From the NCBI GenBank assembly GCA_027080725.1, contig JALWRC010000097.1:1-37480 (forward strand): DNA of 37,480 nucleotides. Direction: 5' to 3'. This DNA comes from Saprospiraceae bacterium. GTDB taxonomy: Bacteria > Bacteroidota > Bacteroidia > Chitinophagales > Saprospiraceae. The position numbers and the translations under genes were made by a program. The notes under the pieces were generated by a model. It was not told the origin of the DNA. It saw nothing but the letters and a program-made list of their open reading frames with translations, and did no database searches. This document shows, one piece after another, positions 9,401 through 18,076 of this stretch. The number at the start of each line of letters is the position of its first letter. Position 1 is the first letter of the stretch.

Positions 9401-10596
9401 TTTGAATCATACAACAACTTTTTGGGGCCTCTAAAATAATCCACCCCAAGAATCGGAATATGAGTACCATACGTCGCTATACCTCCACAATCTTCTCCAT
9501 CCCGGCCATCTACATCATCCTGGTTGTAAATAAACATCAAATCCCTGCTGCGATACTGCAAAAAGTTGCCAAAACTATCCAAAACTACCTCTTTCGAAGT
9601 ATCACAACCGATATAATCGTCATACGGACAACCCAAGTCGGGATCAATCCACATAGCAAAATAAGTACTGTCAATCCGCTGAGTCGCGCGATTTATCAAT
9701 TTGTATCGATAAAAGGTCATATCATTAATCTCATCTCCCGTCTGATATGCAAAAGCCTGAGCTTGTACCTCCATCTGAATCGGTACCGCATCCGGAAAAA
9801 TCGTACTTGGTGCTCCCTTGTCATTGTATATCCAAAAAATCATTTGATCGGGAACTTGCTCAATCGAAAGATTACACCCTCTTATCTCAATGGTAGGAAA
9901 ATCTCCCAATTGAGGCTCATATAAACCATTCTCATTCGTATCGTGAAAGCCCGCCAAACCCCTCTTAACTTCATTGGGCAAATCAAATCCAAACTTATCA
10001 GCAAAAAACTCATTACCTACAGAGGGCCAGTATTTCACATCGTCCGGTATCTCATCTGCCGGAATGGGCAAGGTTCCGGCATCCCGGTGCTTTTTATAAT
10101 TGGCATAATGCTTTCTGATATTTACACCCAAAACTTCAAAATGCCGGTCCCACCGCGAACAAACAGAAGCATCTGTCGTCCCGTCATCCGGATTTAATGG
10201 TCCGGGAAACCATGAATGCCCGTCCGTTCGATATAGCAAAGCAGAGGATTTTAGATTACCCCCCTGATATCCTCCTATCCACACAGAACCCGCAAATAGG
10301 GAAGACACCGGTGCAATTCCGGAAGCGGGATCAACTTTTGGAATTACGTATCTCGCACCGTTAGAACCGCTCTTGCCCGTCCACCACATATCTCCTCCTC
10401 CCATTAACCGGGCACGGACATTATTGATGTCGAGGTCTGTTGAAGACTTCGAAGGTTTGCACGCTTCCCTCAATTCGATTTTACGGATAGGGCGAACACG
10501 TCGTTTCTTGCCTCCCGGGGTATTGTAGCTATATCCCGGCGCCGCCAGCGTTAAGCCCACTGCAATCATAAAGAATTGAAATAATAGTCGTCTCAT
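6475..10596 (-). CDS. giant T9SS-exported protein with C-terminal sorting domain
   Basis: A 1373-residue secreted protein. The N-terminus has a signal peptide (FFMIAVGLTLAAPGYS). Residues ~58-130 hold the motifs NNVRARLMGGGDMWW, LFAGSVWIGG and WFPGPLNPDDGT, a module I recall from many exported Bacteroidota proteins with no assigned function. The middle contains acidic calcium-loop-like stretches (FHDTNENGLYEPQLGDFP; DADADGNPVEDG). The last ~90 residues form a T9SS type A sorting domain: NVVPNPYYG, then ITIYSLDGRFIRKY, then SSGVYMIRI. The protein would cross the outer membrane through the T9SS and be released or anchored on the surface. Upstream is a TonB-dependent receptor (148-nt spacer from its stop), downstream a PorV-like barrel. 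No catalytic motif was recognised. Confidence 0.88.
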   Translation of the reverse strand: MRRLLFQFFMIAVGLTLAAPGYSYNTPGGKKRRVRPIRKIELREACKPSKSSTDLDINNVRARLMGGGDMWWTGKSGSNGARYVIPKVDPASGIAPVSSLFAGSVWIGGYQGGNLKSSALLYRTDGHSWFPGPLNPDDGTTDASVCSRWDRHFEVLGVNIRKHYANYKKHRDAGTLPIPADEIPDDVKYWPSVGNEFFADKFGFDLPNEVKRGLAGFHDTNENGLYEPQLGDFPTIEIRGCNLSIEQVPDQMIFWIYNDKGAPSTIFPDAVPIQMEVQAQAFAYQTGDEINDMTFYRYKLINRATQRIDSTYFAMWIDPDLGCPYDDYIGCDTSKEVVLDSFGNFLQYRSRDLMFIYNQDDVDGRDGEDCGGIATYGTHIPILGVDYFRGPKKLLYDSNDIIIDDTLIELGMSSFTYFLNPGSDPTPPGPMQDPSTIGEVYNYMTGSWKDGTRFTSGGTGYNPGSTDYTKYAFPGYPDDENGWSMCALSTNRGDFRTVQASGPFRLDPGVTNELIIGVVWVPDQDYPCPPLDDLLAADKKAQDLFDNCFDITDGPAAPDVDFIELDKELIMVLTNPPSSNNYQEKYEERIIGAPAVLADKNYHFEGYRIYQVAGPEVTKSEVGDMNKAREIATFDIKNGIKKIYNWKALPNPDPTQTKLVWSSELKVEGLDKGIKHTLSITKDVFAQGGGGTLINHKNYYFLVLAYAQNSTALFNPDNPTETLPIAYIEGRLNVGNEEGFPYKATPRPILYQKLNAKYGTGPEITRYDGVGVGGVFVRVKQSTLDKITDGSFDGSIEYENGAGPISVQVYDPLRCRDGNFTLFFRDSFENTKLDRGATWMLVSEDGKDTVFSESTIDELNEQIIQKYGFTISIGQTTEPGAREDDTNGAIGAVYVYKDLGKDDWFMTMPDNFRVPVNIGGNQVNIGAYDFILSNDNLVSTYDPDGKLSKIDNQGFVPYLLCDGQPSNGLINISPAWRDLEQTKLSKSGLTRGGLSNLNNVDIILTSDKSKWSRCVIVETAPKVLVDQGLQTVGDAAEMQLRASPSVGKDADADGNPVEDGTGIGMGWFPGYAVDVETGQRLNIFFGENSVLRDETLEDFGIEIESKKGPWHGADMMFNPTDELLYPSLLIDNQLPPALAFYTGGQHKIYVTNTPYDSCKTQVRYLKEDRSRNRARGLRDVTWAAIAVTQSGTQMLSYTDGLIPNDVKISLRVDNPYNYSVGTGINNGLNAYGISFKGITPDPVESKEDIGTILCDDVNVVPNPYYGNSAYESSPLDNKVKITNLPDRSEITIYSLDGRFIRKYDRNEAPRPAKGSGIIEKQTRPDVIWDLKNDSGIPVSSGVYMIRIRDKDTGAECVVKWMGIMRKFDPSTLK

Positions 10597-10744
10597 CTTT
10601 TAATATTTTTTACGAAAAAGCACCTACACCGCATGTCACACATGTACACCATTTTTCCTCCGGTCCTTTTTCATTTGTTAAACATTTCTCTCCGGGCAGC
10701 ATTTGACCAAAGCGCCTTGGAGTATCTTTTTTTCTAATTAGTTA

Positions 10745-13700
10745 TTAAAAATTAACAATAGCCCCTAAGAATATTCTCCTCGGTTGGGTATAATGATTGG
10801 GATTGTACATCCTCCAATTGTATATTTCCACAAAGCGATCAAAATCTTCCGGACGGGTGGTCCGTACGTTTCGCAAAACCTGCTGCCCCTGTACGGATTG
10901 GAAATACCCGTCATCATCCGGAGAACCACTCGCAGAATAGACGCTTATGACGTTTCTTGTATCCAGCAAGTTATTGACCCTCAAGTACACATTTACACTC
11001 AGTCCCTTTCTATTCTCGCCCTTTAATAATTTGAAACGCTTATCAAGCTTCATATCGATGTTAAAATTACTAGGCAAGCGCGCACCGTTAATCTGTCCAT
11101 CTATAGCTTGACCTCCAAATCTGGTTGGAAAACGGTTCTTCGTATAGGGACGTCCGGTAACAGAAGTCGCCTGCAGATTGACCCCGGTGTTTTCAAACAA
11201 TGGCATTCCCATCACCACCGGACCATTGTAGTATTTGCCTTCTCGATACCGGTAATCAAATGTCACAGATATCCGGTGCCGCTCGTCATAAGACAATGGA
11301 GAAAGCGTCCGCAAGTTAAAGCCCCGGGCGATAAGACTACGTTGCGAATTCTCATCCGAGCCGGTACCCTCTGCAAATCCAAGGGTGTAGGCGATATTCA
11401 TCATTACATTCTTCGTCCTTCTCAAATCATACTGAACCGTAAATCCCTTTGCCGTTCCAAAGTCAAGATTGTCATACAACTGATAAGAACTGATGGGCTC
11501 CGGTGCGGTAAATAACAAATTCCTTCTCTGAATTTGATCTCTGAACTCCCTGTAATACATGGACAACTTCAATGCTGAAGTATTGGTCAGTTTTTGTTGG
11601 AAGCCCACCTCGTAATCCACCGTAGTCTCCGGCTTCAGATTGGGATTGCTAATAGTCGTCCTGTTGGGATCCGTCCAGTAATAATAGTCATAAGCTGTCG
11701 CAATATTGCCGGTATATGGCCGGGATACCAACACATCGTAATGCGCATAAAAATTGGCATCATCCGATATGGGGAATGAAAATCCCAATCTCGGCATAAT
11801 ATTAATCTGAGGTTTGTAGTCCTCAAACGCCAAATCCGGATTAAACGCCTCACTGGCAAGATTGTATACCGTATCTGCTCCTGCAAACTTGGGGGTGACC
11901 AATCCTCCCTCACCGAACAACTCCCGTCCACTGTTCAATTGCCTTCCCGAAGCGTCGTACCACGTATCACCATCTCTAAATCCCTTCACCTTATTGCTCT
12001 CCGCTCCTTCGACATATACCTTAAAATCATCGCCGACGCCGTCCGGCCGTGTTCCATTATCCGGGTCACTATAAAAATCCGCAGCAGTAATAATGGGATA
12101 CAGTGAATACTTATCCTTCAACACCTTTTGGTTGGCATCAAAATAATCTACCCGCACACCAAATCTGAATATGATGTCATTGATATTAAATCGATCCTGC
12201 AAAAACAATGCACTATAGATTGGTTTGTAAGGGGCCACCGTAAAGGTTTGTCTACCATTGGCATCCCTTTTGAAGAAATCCGCAAAGGTAGCATTGTTGG
12301 CTACTTTGTTGCCCAAGTAATCGTATCCGTAGAAGTACACCACCCTGTTGTCGGCCAACTCTCTCGGCGAAAACATCTCCAAAGAAAGCTGATCCGGAGA
12401 TAAGGCGTCGGTATTCACAAAATCATACATGGTGCCGTTTTGGTCATCACCATACAACGACTTACCGGGGAATAGGAGCTTTCGAACTTCTTCATTAAAC
12501 TTATTCGATTTGTCAATCTGTATTTTATTACCATAGATTGGGGTACCATCCGGCAATGTGGTCACAACGTGATTGGTATCCAGGGATCCGATATGACTGT
12601 TGGCCAACTGTCGCATCGTCCTCCACAATAAACTTGGAGAAATTCTCCAATACCGCTCGATTCGCTGCTCATATTGGCCTCCGACTACGATATTGTGCGT
12701 TCCTCCCTTAGACCCAAACGGAGTTAAGTCAAACTGAACTTTGAGATTGGCACTGTATCGCTCAAAATCAGTTTTTTGATTCCTGTCATATACTCCCGTT
12801 ACGTTATTATATACATTCCAAACCGTATTATACAGTGAATTCAACTCACCATTGTATGCCAAATACTCAGAATACTGATTGGGAGTACCTTCCACATATT
12901 GATTGTATGCTTCCCAAATAGGATTAACACCGCCAGGAGTGTATCCTTTAAGGCGCTCGACGTATCCAAAATGCTGTCCTCCCGCTGTCAAAGTATCCCA
13001 CTGCCGGTCAAATTTGCCCACATATCCGTAATTAAAATAATTGTCCTTATGGATTACATCTTGCCAGTGGCGTTGACGACGCTCATATCCCCCCTGTAGC
13101 GTATAGGATGCATTACTAATGACGGAAGCCTTCTTGGCTTTCTCCTCATCGGTCGTCTCCGCTCCGGTATAAACAGAACCGATTTTATGCCTGAACCTGA
13201 CATTCAGTCGATAGGTGTTATCCGTATTCTCCGGATTATTGACCCAGTTGAGCAATCTCCAATCTCCGGCACCTCGATAACTATTAAACCTGCTATCGCT
13301 GCTGACTGTTCCGGGCTGAAAACGATTATACACATCCGAATACGTACCCGATACCGTCATATCAATCGCCGGGGTAAGACGGAAATCCAACTTACCGGTC
13401 AAATCCACATTCTTGCGCTGCTCATTGGGCCGGTATGCCAAATGCGAAACACCATCCCCTTCGGAAAGGAGCTCCCCCTTGGGTATCAAAACCCCATTTC
13501 TTCTAAACAGAGGGTCTTTCTGCAACTCCTTAATGCGATCCTCATCCGCAACGTAAACACCACCGGCAGGCGGGTCGTCATCCAGGCGGTAACGATATTG
13601 ACCCGAAAGCCTGAATCCTATAATAGACTTTCCATTCTTCTTGTATATCGGTCCACTCAAGTGACCATTAATCAAATTGGAACCAAAGGCATCCAAATAT

Positions 13701-14416
13701 TGGGAAGTCTCTACTTCCATTCCTCCGGAAAACTTAGGCGAGGGTCCTTTGGAGGTCAGTGAAATAGCTCCTCCCGTTAAGTCTCCGTACTCCGCACCGA
13801 GTCCTCCGGTCAAAACCTGCAACTGGTCTATCTCGGATGAAGGAATAAGACTGGCGTCCGTCACCCGGATACCATCCAAAAAATATACCGTCTGTGCATC
13901 CCTCGATCCTTTGATATTAATACTACCTCCGTCCTGTGACGCCAGACCCGCAGTGGTCGCCGCAATCGCATTGACCCCCCTGTTCGGCAGGTTCTGAATC
14001 GCCTCCGCAGTAATGGTCTGCCCGGACTCGGGTGAACCCTTGTCTATCAATGGCACCTTATAAGCTTTAACTTCTACCCCTTTAAGAACTACGCCCTCAT
14101 TTACCAATGAAAAGTCCAACCGGGTAATCTTGTTGTTAATCACCAATACCCCCGTTATCTTCTGCGTCTGCATACCGACATACGACGCCTCCACATCATA
14201 GGTGCCTGCATCGAGGTTGGCAATCCGATACTTACCGTCAAAATCTGTTTGCGCTCCGGTGACGAGTTCATTCCCTTTCTTCACCGCAATCGTTGCAAAG
14301 AGCACCGGAGCTCCTCCGTCTTTCTCCGTAACCGAACCTTCCAATACCGTCTGAGCATGCAGGGCTCCACCCCCTAACAATATGCACAACATTAAGAATA
14401 GTAAACGTTTAAACAT
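10745..14416 (-). CDS. TonB-dependent receptor with carboxypeptidase-regulatory-like domain
   Basis: About 1223 residues from the ATG at 14416; the frame extends to a GTG at 14425, but the ATG gives a better signal peptide (FKRLLFLMLCILLGGGALHA). Residues ~20-110 form a carboxypeptidase-regulatory-like domain (ATIAVKKGNELVTG, FDGKYRIANLDAGTYDV). The plug contains NIKGSRDAQTVYFLDGIRV and GGLGAEYGDLTGGAISL. The remainder is a large barrel with long polar loops, closing with FLGAIVNF. This is the first gene of the cassette with the giant sorting-domain protein and PorV-like barrel. No SusD-like lipoprotein accompanies it, so it is not a canonical SusC/SusD glycan system. The ligand is unknown; it could import a small product or act with the exported protein. 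Confidence 0.92.
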   Translation of the reverse strand: MFKRLLFLMLCILLGGGALHAQTVLEGSVTEKDGGAPVLFATIAVKKGNELVTGAQTDFDGKYRIANLDAGTYDVEASYVGMQTQKITGVLVINNKITRLDFSLVNEGVVLKGVEVKAYKVPLIDKGSPESGQTITAEAIQNLPNRGVNAIAATTAGLASQDGGSINIKGSRDAQTVYFLDGIRVTDASLIPSSEIDQLQVLTGGLGAEYGDLTGGAISLTSKGPSPKFSGGMEVETSQYLDAFGSNLINGHLSGPIYKKNGKSIIGFRLSGQYRYRLDDDPPAGGVYVADEDRIKELQKDPLFRRNGVLIPKGELLSEGDGVSHLAYRPNEQRKNVDLTGKLDFRLTPAIDMTVSGTYSDVYNRFQPGTVSSDSRFNSYRGAGDWRLLNWVNNPENTDNTYRLNVRFRHKIGSVYTGAETTDEEKAKKASVISNASYTLQGGYERRQRHWQDVIHKDNYFNYGYVGKFDRQWDTLTAGGQHFGYVERLKGYTPGGVNPIWEAYNQYVEGTPNQYSEYLAYNGELNSLYNTVWNVYNNVTGVYDRNQKTDFERYSANLKVQFDLTPFGSKGGTHNIVVGGQYEQRIERYWRISPSLLWRTMRQLANSHIGSLDTNHVVTTLPDGTPIYGNKIQIDKSNKFNEEVRKLLFPGKSLYGDDQNGTMYDFVNTDALSPDQLSLEMFSPRELADNRVVYFYGYDYLGNKVANNATFADFFKRDANGRQTFTVAPYKPIYSALFLQDRFNINDIIFRFGVRVDYFDANQKVLKDKYSLYPIITAADFYSDPDNGTRPDGVGDDFKVYVEGAESNKVKGFRDGDTWYDASGRQLNSGRELFGEGGLVTPKFAGADTVYNLASEAFNPDLAFEDYKPQINIMPRLGFSFPISDDANFYAHYDVLVSRPYTGNIATAYDYYYWTDPNRTTISNPNLKPETTVDYEVGFQQKLTNTSALKLSMYYREFRDQIQRRNLLFTAPEPISSYQLYDNLDFGTAKGFTVQYDLRRTKNVMMNIAYTLGFAEGTGSDENSQRSLIARGFNLRTLSPLSYDERHRISVTFDYRYREGKYYNGPVVMGMPLFENTGVNLQATSVTGRPYTKNRFPTRFGGQAIDGQINGARLPSNFNIDMKLDKRFKLLKGENRKGLSVNVYLRVNNLLDTRNVISVYSASGSPDDDGYFQSVQGQQVLRNVRTTRPEDFDRFVEIYNWRMYNPNHYTQPRRIFLGAIVNF

Positions 14417-14837
14417 ATTTATCACTTTTTATGTATAAAATAATCTTTAACATTAGAACACTGCGAATAACTGTAAATTATACGAGCAATTCAAAATAAA
14501 ATAATGAAAAATAAACTCTCTATAAGCAATAATTTTGCATTGCTATAAAATAACTGTATAATATTCCGTTTTGCTTTCCTTGCTTATCCATGCCTATGCC
14601 CGGGCAAAGACGCTGCAATGTTAAGAAATTATTACTACCTGACAAAACATCAATACAGAAATAGTCTTGAATTATACTTTTATCCTCCCCGCAAGAACTT
14701 TTTTAATCTTTTACTCATCGCCTCGGTCACCTTCAATAATATGCCTTACCTAACCCTCTCCTGCGCCAAAAGTCATTTTATCCATAATCCCGGCAGGAAA
14801 AACATTTCGATTCTATCTAATATATGCCGTCATTCCT
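14417..14837. other. intergenic region upstream of the receptor cassette
   Basis: An AT-rich spacer between the 5' end of the receptor cassette and the 3' end of the dehydrogenase gene. It should contain the cassette promoter on the minus strand, but no exact TAnnTTTG was found there. No terminator hairpin or small gene is convincing. Confidence 0.4.
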
Positions 14838-15782
14838 TTACCCCAATGCTGCAATTTTATCCAAGAGCACTTCTGCAATCTTTCGCTTTGATTCCACTGT
14901 CCATCCTGCCACATGAGGGGTCAAAATCACATCGTTCCGCTCGTACAGTCTTTGGTATAGTTTGCGCTCCTCCGGAGTCATTGTAGCGGGATTTTCATTT
15001 TCAAAGACATCCAAACACGCTCCCCCTATCAGACTACCTTCTAATGCTTCCAACAAATCCGTCATCCGCACCACTTTCCCTCTTGAAGTGTTAATGATGA
15101 CTGCCCCGGGTTTACACTTCTCGAAAGTCGCTTTGCACATCATGTACAAGGTCTCCTGAGTTAAAGGCACATGAAAACTGATATAATCCGATGCCTCCAA
15201 GAGCCTTTCGTAGCTCACTTCATTGACAAATGGGAATTGCCCGGAAATTTGTTGCCGATATTTGTCATAAACCAAAACTTTAACATTTAGGCCTGTTAGT
15301 TTCTCCGCCAATCTGCTTCCCACATGCCCAAATCCCACTATCCCTACAGTGCTGTTTTCCAGCTCTTTACCTCTGTTCTTCTCTCTTTGCCAGATAAAAT
15401 TACGCACTTCCCTATCCCCTTGCAACATTTTGTTATTATACGCTAAGATCATTCCTATAGCATGCTCCGCTACGGCATTGGCATTGCCTTCCGGGGAGCG
15501 AAGAACAGCAATACCGCGCGTTTTCGCCTCTTCCAGGTCTATGATATCGAGACCGGATCCCAAGCGGGCAATAAACTTCAACTTCGAGCCTGCCTCCATC
15601 ATCTCCCGGGTCATTTTGGTTTTTGTATTTACCACGATTCCTCCAAAATCCCCTATTATGCTTTTCACCTCACTCCAAGTAATATCCGGCCGATAGACCA
15701 CAGCATACCCCATCGCCTTTAACCCTTCAACCAACAACGGATGGACATCATCGGTGATTAATACACTTGAAATTGTTATCAT
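14838..15782 (-). CDS. D-isomer-specific 2-hydroxyacid dehydrogenase (phosphoglycerate-dehydrogenase-like)
   Basis: A 314-residue NAD-dependent oxidoreductase of the D-2-hydroxyacid dehydrogenase family. The Rossmann motif is GIVGFGHVGSRLA (G150, G152, G155). The catalytic residues are the arginine of NTSRGKVV (~234), the glutamate of CLDVFENENP (~263) and the histidine of LTPHVAGWT (~290). ARLGSGLD near 72-79 is the substrate-loop motif. The length fits the short 3-phosphoglycerate dehydrogenases that lack an ACT domain, so a role in serine synthesis is likely but not proven; other 2-hydroxyacids are possible. proC lies upstream on the same strand with a 134-nt gap. The start ATG at 15782 lies just before the first beta strand (VLITDD). 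Confidence 0.9.
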   Translation of the reverse strand: MITISSVLITDDVHPLLVEGLKAMGYAVVYRPDITWSEVKSIIGDFGGIVVNTKTKMTREMMEAGSKLKFIARLGSGLDIIDLEEAKTRGIAVLRSPEGNANAVAEHAIGMILAYNNKMLQGDREVRNFIWQREKNRGKELENSTVGIVGFGHVGSRLAEKLTGLNVKVLVYDKYRQQISGQFPFVNEVSYERLLEASDYISFHVPLTQETLYMMCKATFEKCKPGAVIINTSRGKVVRMTDLLEALEGSLIGGACLDVFENENPATMTPEERKLYQRLYERNDVILTPHVAGWTVESKRKIAEVLLDKIAALG

Positions 15783-15916
15783 GCCTACCTATATTTAAAG
15801 AGTTCCAAAAGGAGCAATGGTTGTACGAGTGCCTCGATTCAAACAAGACCAGCTTCGTTTTCTAAGGATATTTATTACTTATAAGAGCACTAATTTTTGG
15901 TATGAAATGGTGGAGT

Positions 15917-16723
15917 CTACGATTTCATCCCCAACTCTTCCGCTCTCCTCAATGCTGCCCTGGCCCCTGCCATCAGTTTCTCCAACACCTGATTTTTATC
16001 CATTTCATACAAAGCCGCCTCGGTAGTCCCTCCCTTCGAACACACTCGGCCAATCCACTCCTCCAGGTTCAGCCGGCCCGCATTGTACAATTGGACGGCC
16101 CCCAAAAAAGTTTGACTCACCAGCAACTCAGACTCCGATTGAGAAAAGCCCATATCGATGCCCGCTTTGACAAGGGCATGCATAAAATACCAAACGTAAG
16201 CGGGTCCACTTCCACTGATCGCAGTCGTCGCATCTATCATAGACTCGTCATTGACGTAAAGGGTTTTACCCGTTGTATTTACCAGGTTTTGGACCATCGC
16301 CAACTCGATTCTCGTCACTTCGTCCAGTGCTGTGAATACCGTCATTCCCCGGCCTATTTTCGCCGGCAAGTTGGGCATTGCGCGGATGACCTTGTTCGTG
16401 CCCAATGCCTTAGAAATCGTCTCAAGTTGCACCCCGGCCATGATGGATAGATATACTTGCGTCGGTTGGACCAAGGGCTTTAAATCAGCAAATAGCTGAG
16501 TAGTGTCTTGTGGCTTTACCGCCAAAATCACCAAGTCGGCTTGTGGCACGCATTGCTCCGGTCGTCCGTACACCGTACCAATCCCTTTCTGCTCGAGTTC
16601 TTTTGCTTTTTGAGGGGATTTTTCGAGTATCATCATCCGCTCCGGGTTGACGATATGTGATTTCAAAAAACTCTCCGCATAGGTCATCCCCATATTGCCC
16701 CCTCCGATTACTAAAATTCGCAT
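15917..16723 (-). CDS. proC: pyrroline-5-carboxylate reductase
   Basis: A 268-residue enzyme for the last step of proline synthesis, reducing 1-pyrroline-5-carboxylate with NAD(P)H in the cytosol. The N-terminal Rossmann motif is VIGGGNMG at residues 5-12. AVKPQDT and MPNLPAKIGRGMT are typical of the family, and the C-terminal signature AISGSGPAYVWYFMHAL is complete, followed by the conserved GGTTEAAL. Length is normal. The minus-strand sequence TGTATTTG ends 2 nt before the ATG, one mismatch from TAnnTTTG, so the gene may have its own start-proximal promoter. Function is certain from sequence; linkage to the downstream dehydrogenase is only positional. Confidence 0.96.
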   Translation of the reverse strand: MRILVIGGGNMGMTYAESFLKSHIVNPERMMILEKSPQKAKELEQKGIGTVYGRPEQCVPQADLVILAVKPQDTTQLFADLKPLVQPTQVYLSIMAGVQLETISKALGTNKVIRAMPNLPAKIGRGMTVFTALDEVTRIELAMVQNLVNTTGKTLYVNDESMIDATTAISGSGPAYVWYFMHALVKAGIDMGFSQSESELLVSQTFLGAVQLYNAGRLNLEEWIGRVCSKGGTTEAALYEMDKNQVLEKLMAGARAALRRAEELGMKS

Positions 16724-17076
16724 ACCAAATACAATTCGTGATCAATAGCCTCCTTCCCCCCTCTTTGGTAAATGGATACCAAGCCTGAAGGCAATATTAA
16801 GGCGTAAAAATGCTATTTTTTTCGCTATCCGGTGTTAACACTCCGTTAAGAAAATCAATAAAACACGGTTCTGGAGTACAAAACGCTCCACTTCTCAAAT
16901 AACTCTATTCGGTATGGATTCTTCCTGAAACAGAACACGCAGGTAGAAAGAATATCCTGCACATCGACAACATGTTAAAGATTGCCCAGAAAATGAGGCA
17001 AAAAAAGTCCCCGGTATACAACTCCGGGGACTTTTGAACAACAATAGCGTTTTAAAATAACAGAAGCATCATGCCC
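16724..17076. other. intergenic region with tonB terminator
   Basis: This spacer holds the terminator of the energy-transducer gene at 17003-17035 and the upstream region of proC. GTGTTAACAC at 16832-16841 is a perfect 10-bp palindrome without an assigned role. Nothing coding is visible. Confidence 0.5.
17003..17035 (-). terminator. rho-independent terminator of the tonB-like gene
   Basis: AAAAGTCCCCGG at 17003-17014 pairs perfectly with CCGGGGACTTTT at 17024-17035 around a 9-nt loop. On the minus strand the stem runs into six T residues. It starts about 40 nt after the stop codon of the energy-transducer gene. Confidence 0.88.
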
Positions 17077-17859
17077 CTATTTTATCTTGAAAATAAAAGT
17101 CAATTGGCCACATTGAATGTCCGGTGCCGTATAATCTTCCTCAAAACGGTATTGAGTAGCCATTTCCTTAGCCTTCCTGAGATATTCTTTGTTGGTTATC
17201 GTTGTCTTATCTTTATACACAATAGCATGTGTGACTCTTCCCCTGCGATTGATGCAGACATTGACCGCTATAACGCCACTTTCTTTAGCCACTTTTGCAA
17301 TGGGAGCGCGGTAGATGACCTTTCTACCAAAAACACCATTCCCACCAAAATCTTTCTCCCCAAGCTCTTTGCCGGTGATATGAGTACCGTGGTCTCCTTC
17401 TCCTTCCTTTGAGTGCTCCGGAGTATTGTCAGAAGTCGTTTCTTTTGGCGTATCAGACGCTTCCTCCTCTTTCACATCACTTTCCTTAACAGAAATCTCC
17501 TTGGATTTTGCTTGGGTTTCAACACGGGTTGCTTTGCTATTTGTCTCCAATTTAACCGGACTTTCTGGTTCTTCCAATACCGGAGCGGATGGAGGAAGTG
17601 CAGGTGCTGCTTTTTTGGTCATTTCTTTCTTCACTTCCGTGATTTTAACGGGCTCCGGAGCTTTTGCCGGTGCGGTAGAAGACGATCCGGAAGTGATATC
17701 TCCATTAGAAAAAACAATCTCTATATGGTCCGCAAAGGAGGTTTTGGCATCTTTGAGAGATTGCTTTATTGGGTAAAGCGCCAGTAATACCAATGCGGCG
17801 TGAAACAACAGTGAAATGTTTCTTGCCTTTCTGTTTTTACTATCCTTTCTCGTCTTCAT
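17077..17859 (-). CDS. TonB-like energy transducer
   Basis: A 260-residue protein built like TonB: a short basic cytoplasmic N-terminus (KTRKDSKNRKAR), one membrane anchor at about 14-32, a long Pro/Lys/Glu-rich periplasmic spacer (~45-165) and a C-terminal domain from about 190 (GVIAVNVCINRRGRVTHAIV, then ATQYRFEEDYTAPDIQCGQLTFIFKIK in parts). The C-terminal domain, with its NRRGRV turn and final beta strand, matches the TonB/AgmX-type C-terminal family. It would couple the proton-motive force via ExbBD to outer-membrane receptors such as the two in this window. No exbB or exbD is nearby. The gene stands alone, with a clear terminator behind it. Confidence 0.85.
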   Translation of the reverse strand: MKTRKDSKNRKARNISLLFHAALVLLALYPIKQSLKDAKTSFADHIEIVFSNGDITSGSSSTAPAKAPEPVKITEVKKEMTKKAAPALPPSAPVLEEPESPVKLETNSKATRVETQAKSKEISVKESDVKEEEASDTPKETTSDNTPEHSKEGEGDHGTHITGKELGEKDFGGNGVFGRKVIYRAPIAKVAKESGVIAVNVCINRRGRVTHAIVYKDKTTITNKEYLRKAKEMATQYRFEEDYTAPDIQCGQLTFIFKIK

Positions 17860-18076
17860 ATCATTACTATTTTAAACAGCGTTTGCCAACAGATGCGCTT
17901 CCCACTTTGAAACTTTTTGCAAACACTAAGTTCTAATCAGACAATATTATCTGATTCGTAATGCAATGATATGCCTTTGTAAGACACCGGGATGTTATGA
18001 AAATCATAACTAAAGGTTAAACAATCCTAAGACTGGAGGTCTATCCTTTTGGACAGGGTCCTTGAAATCCTATTTA

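Noticed and set aside
10745-14416. SusC of a polysaccharide utilisation locus
   Set aside because: No SusD-like lipoprotein or glycan enzymes adjoin it; the neighbours are a sorting-domain protein and a PorV-like barrel.
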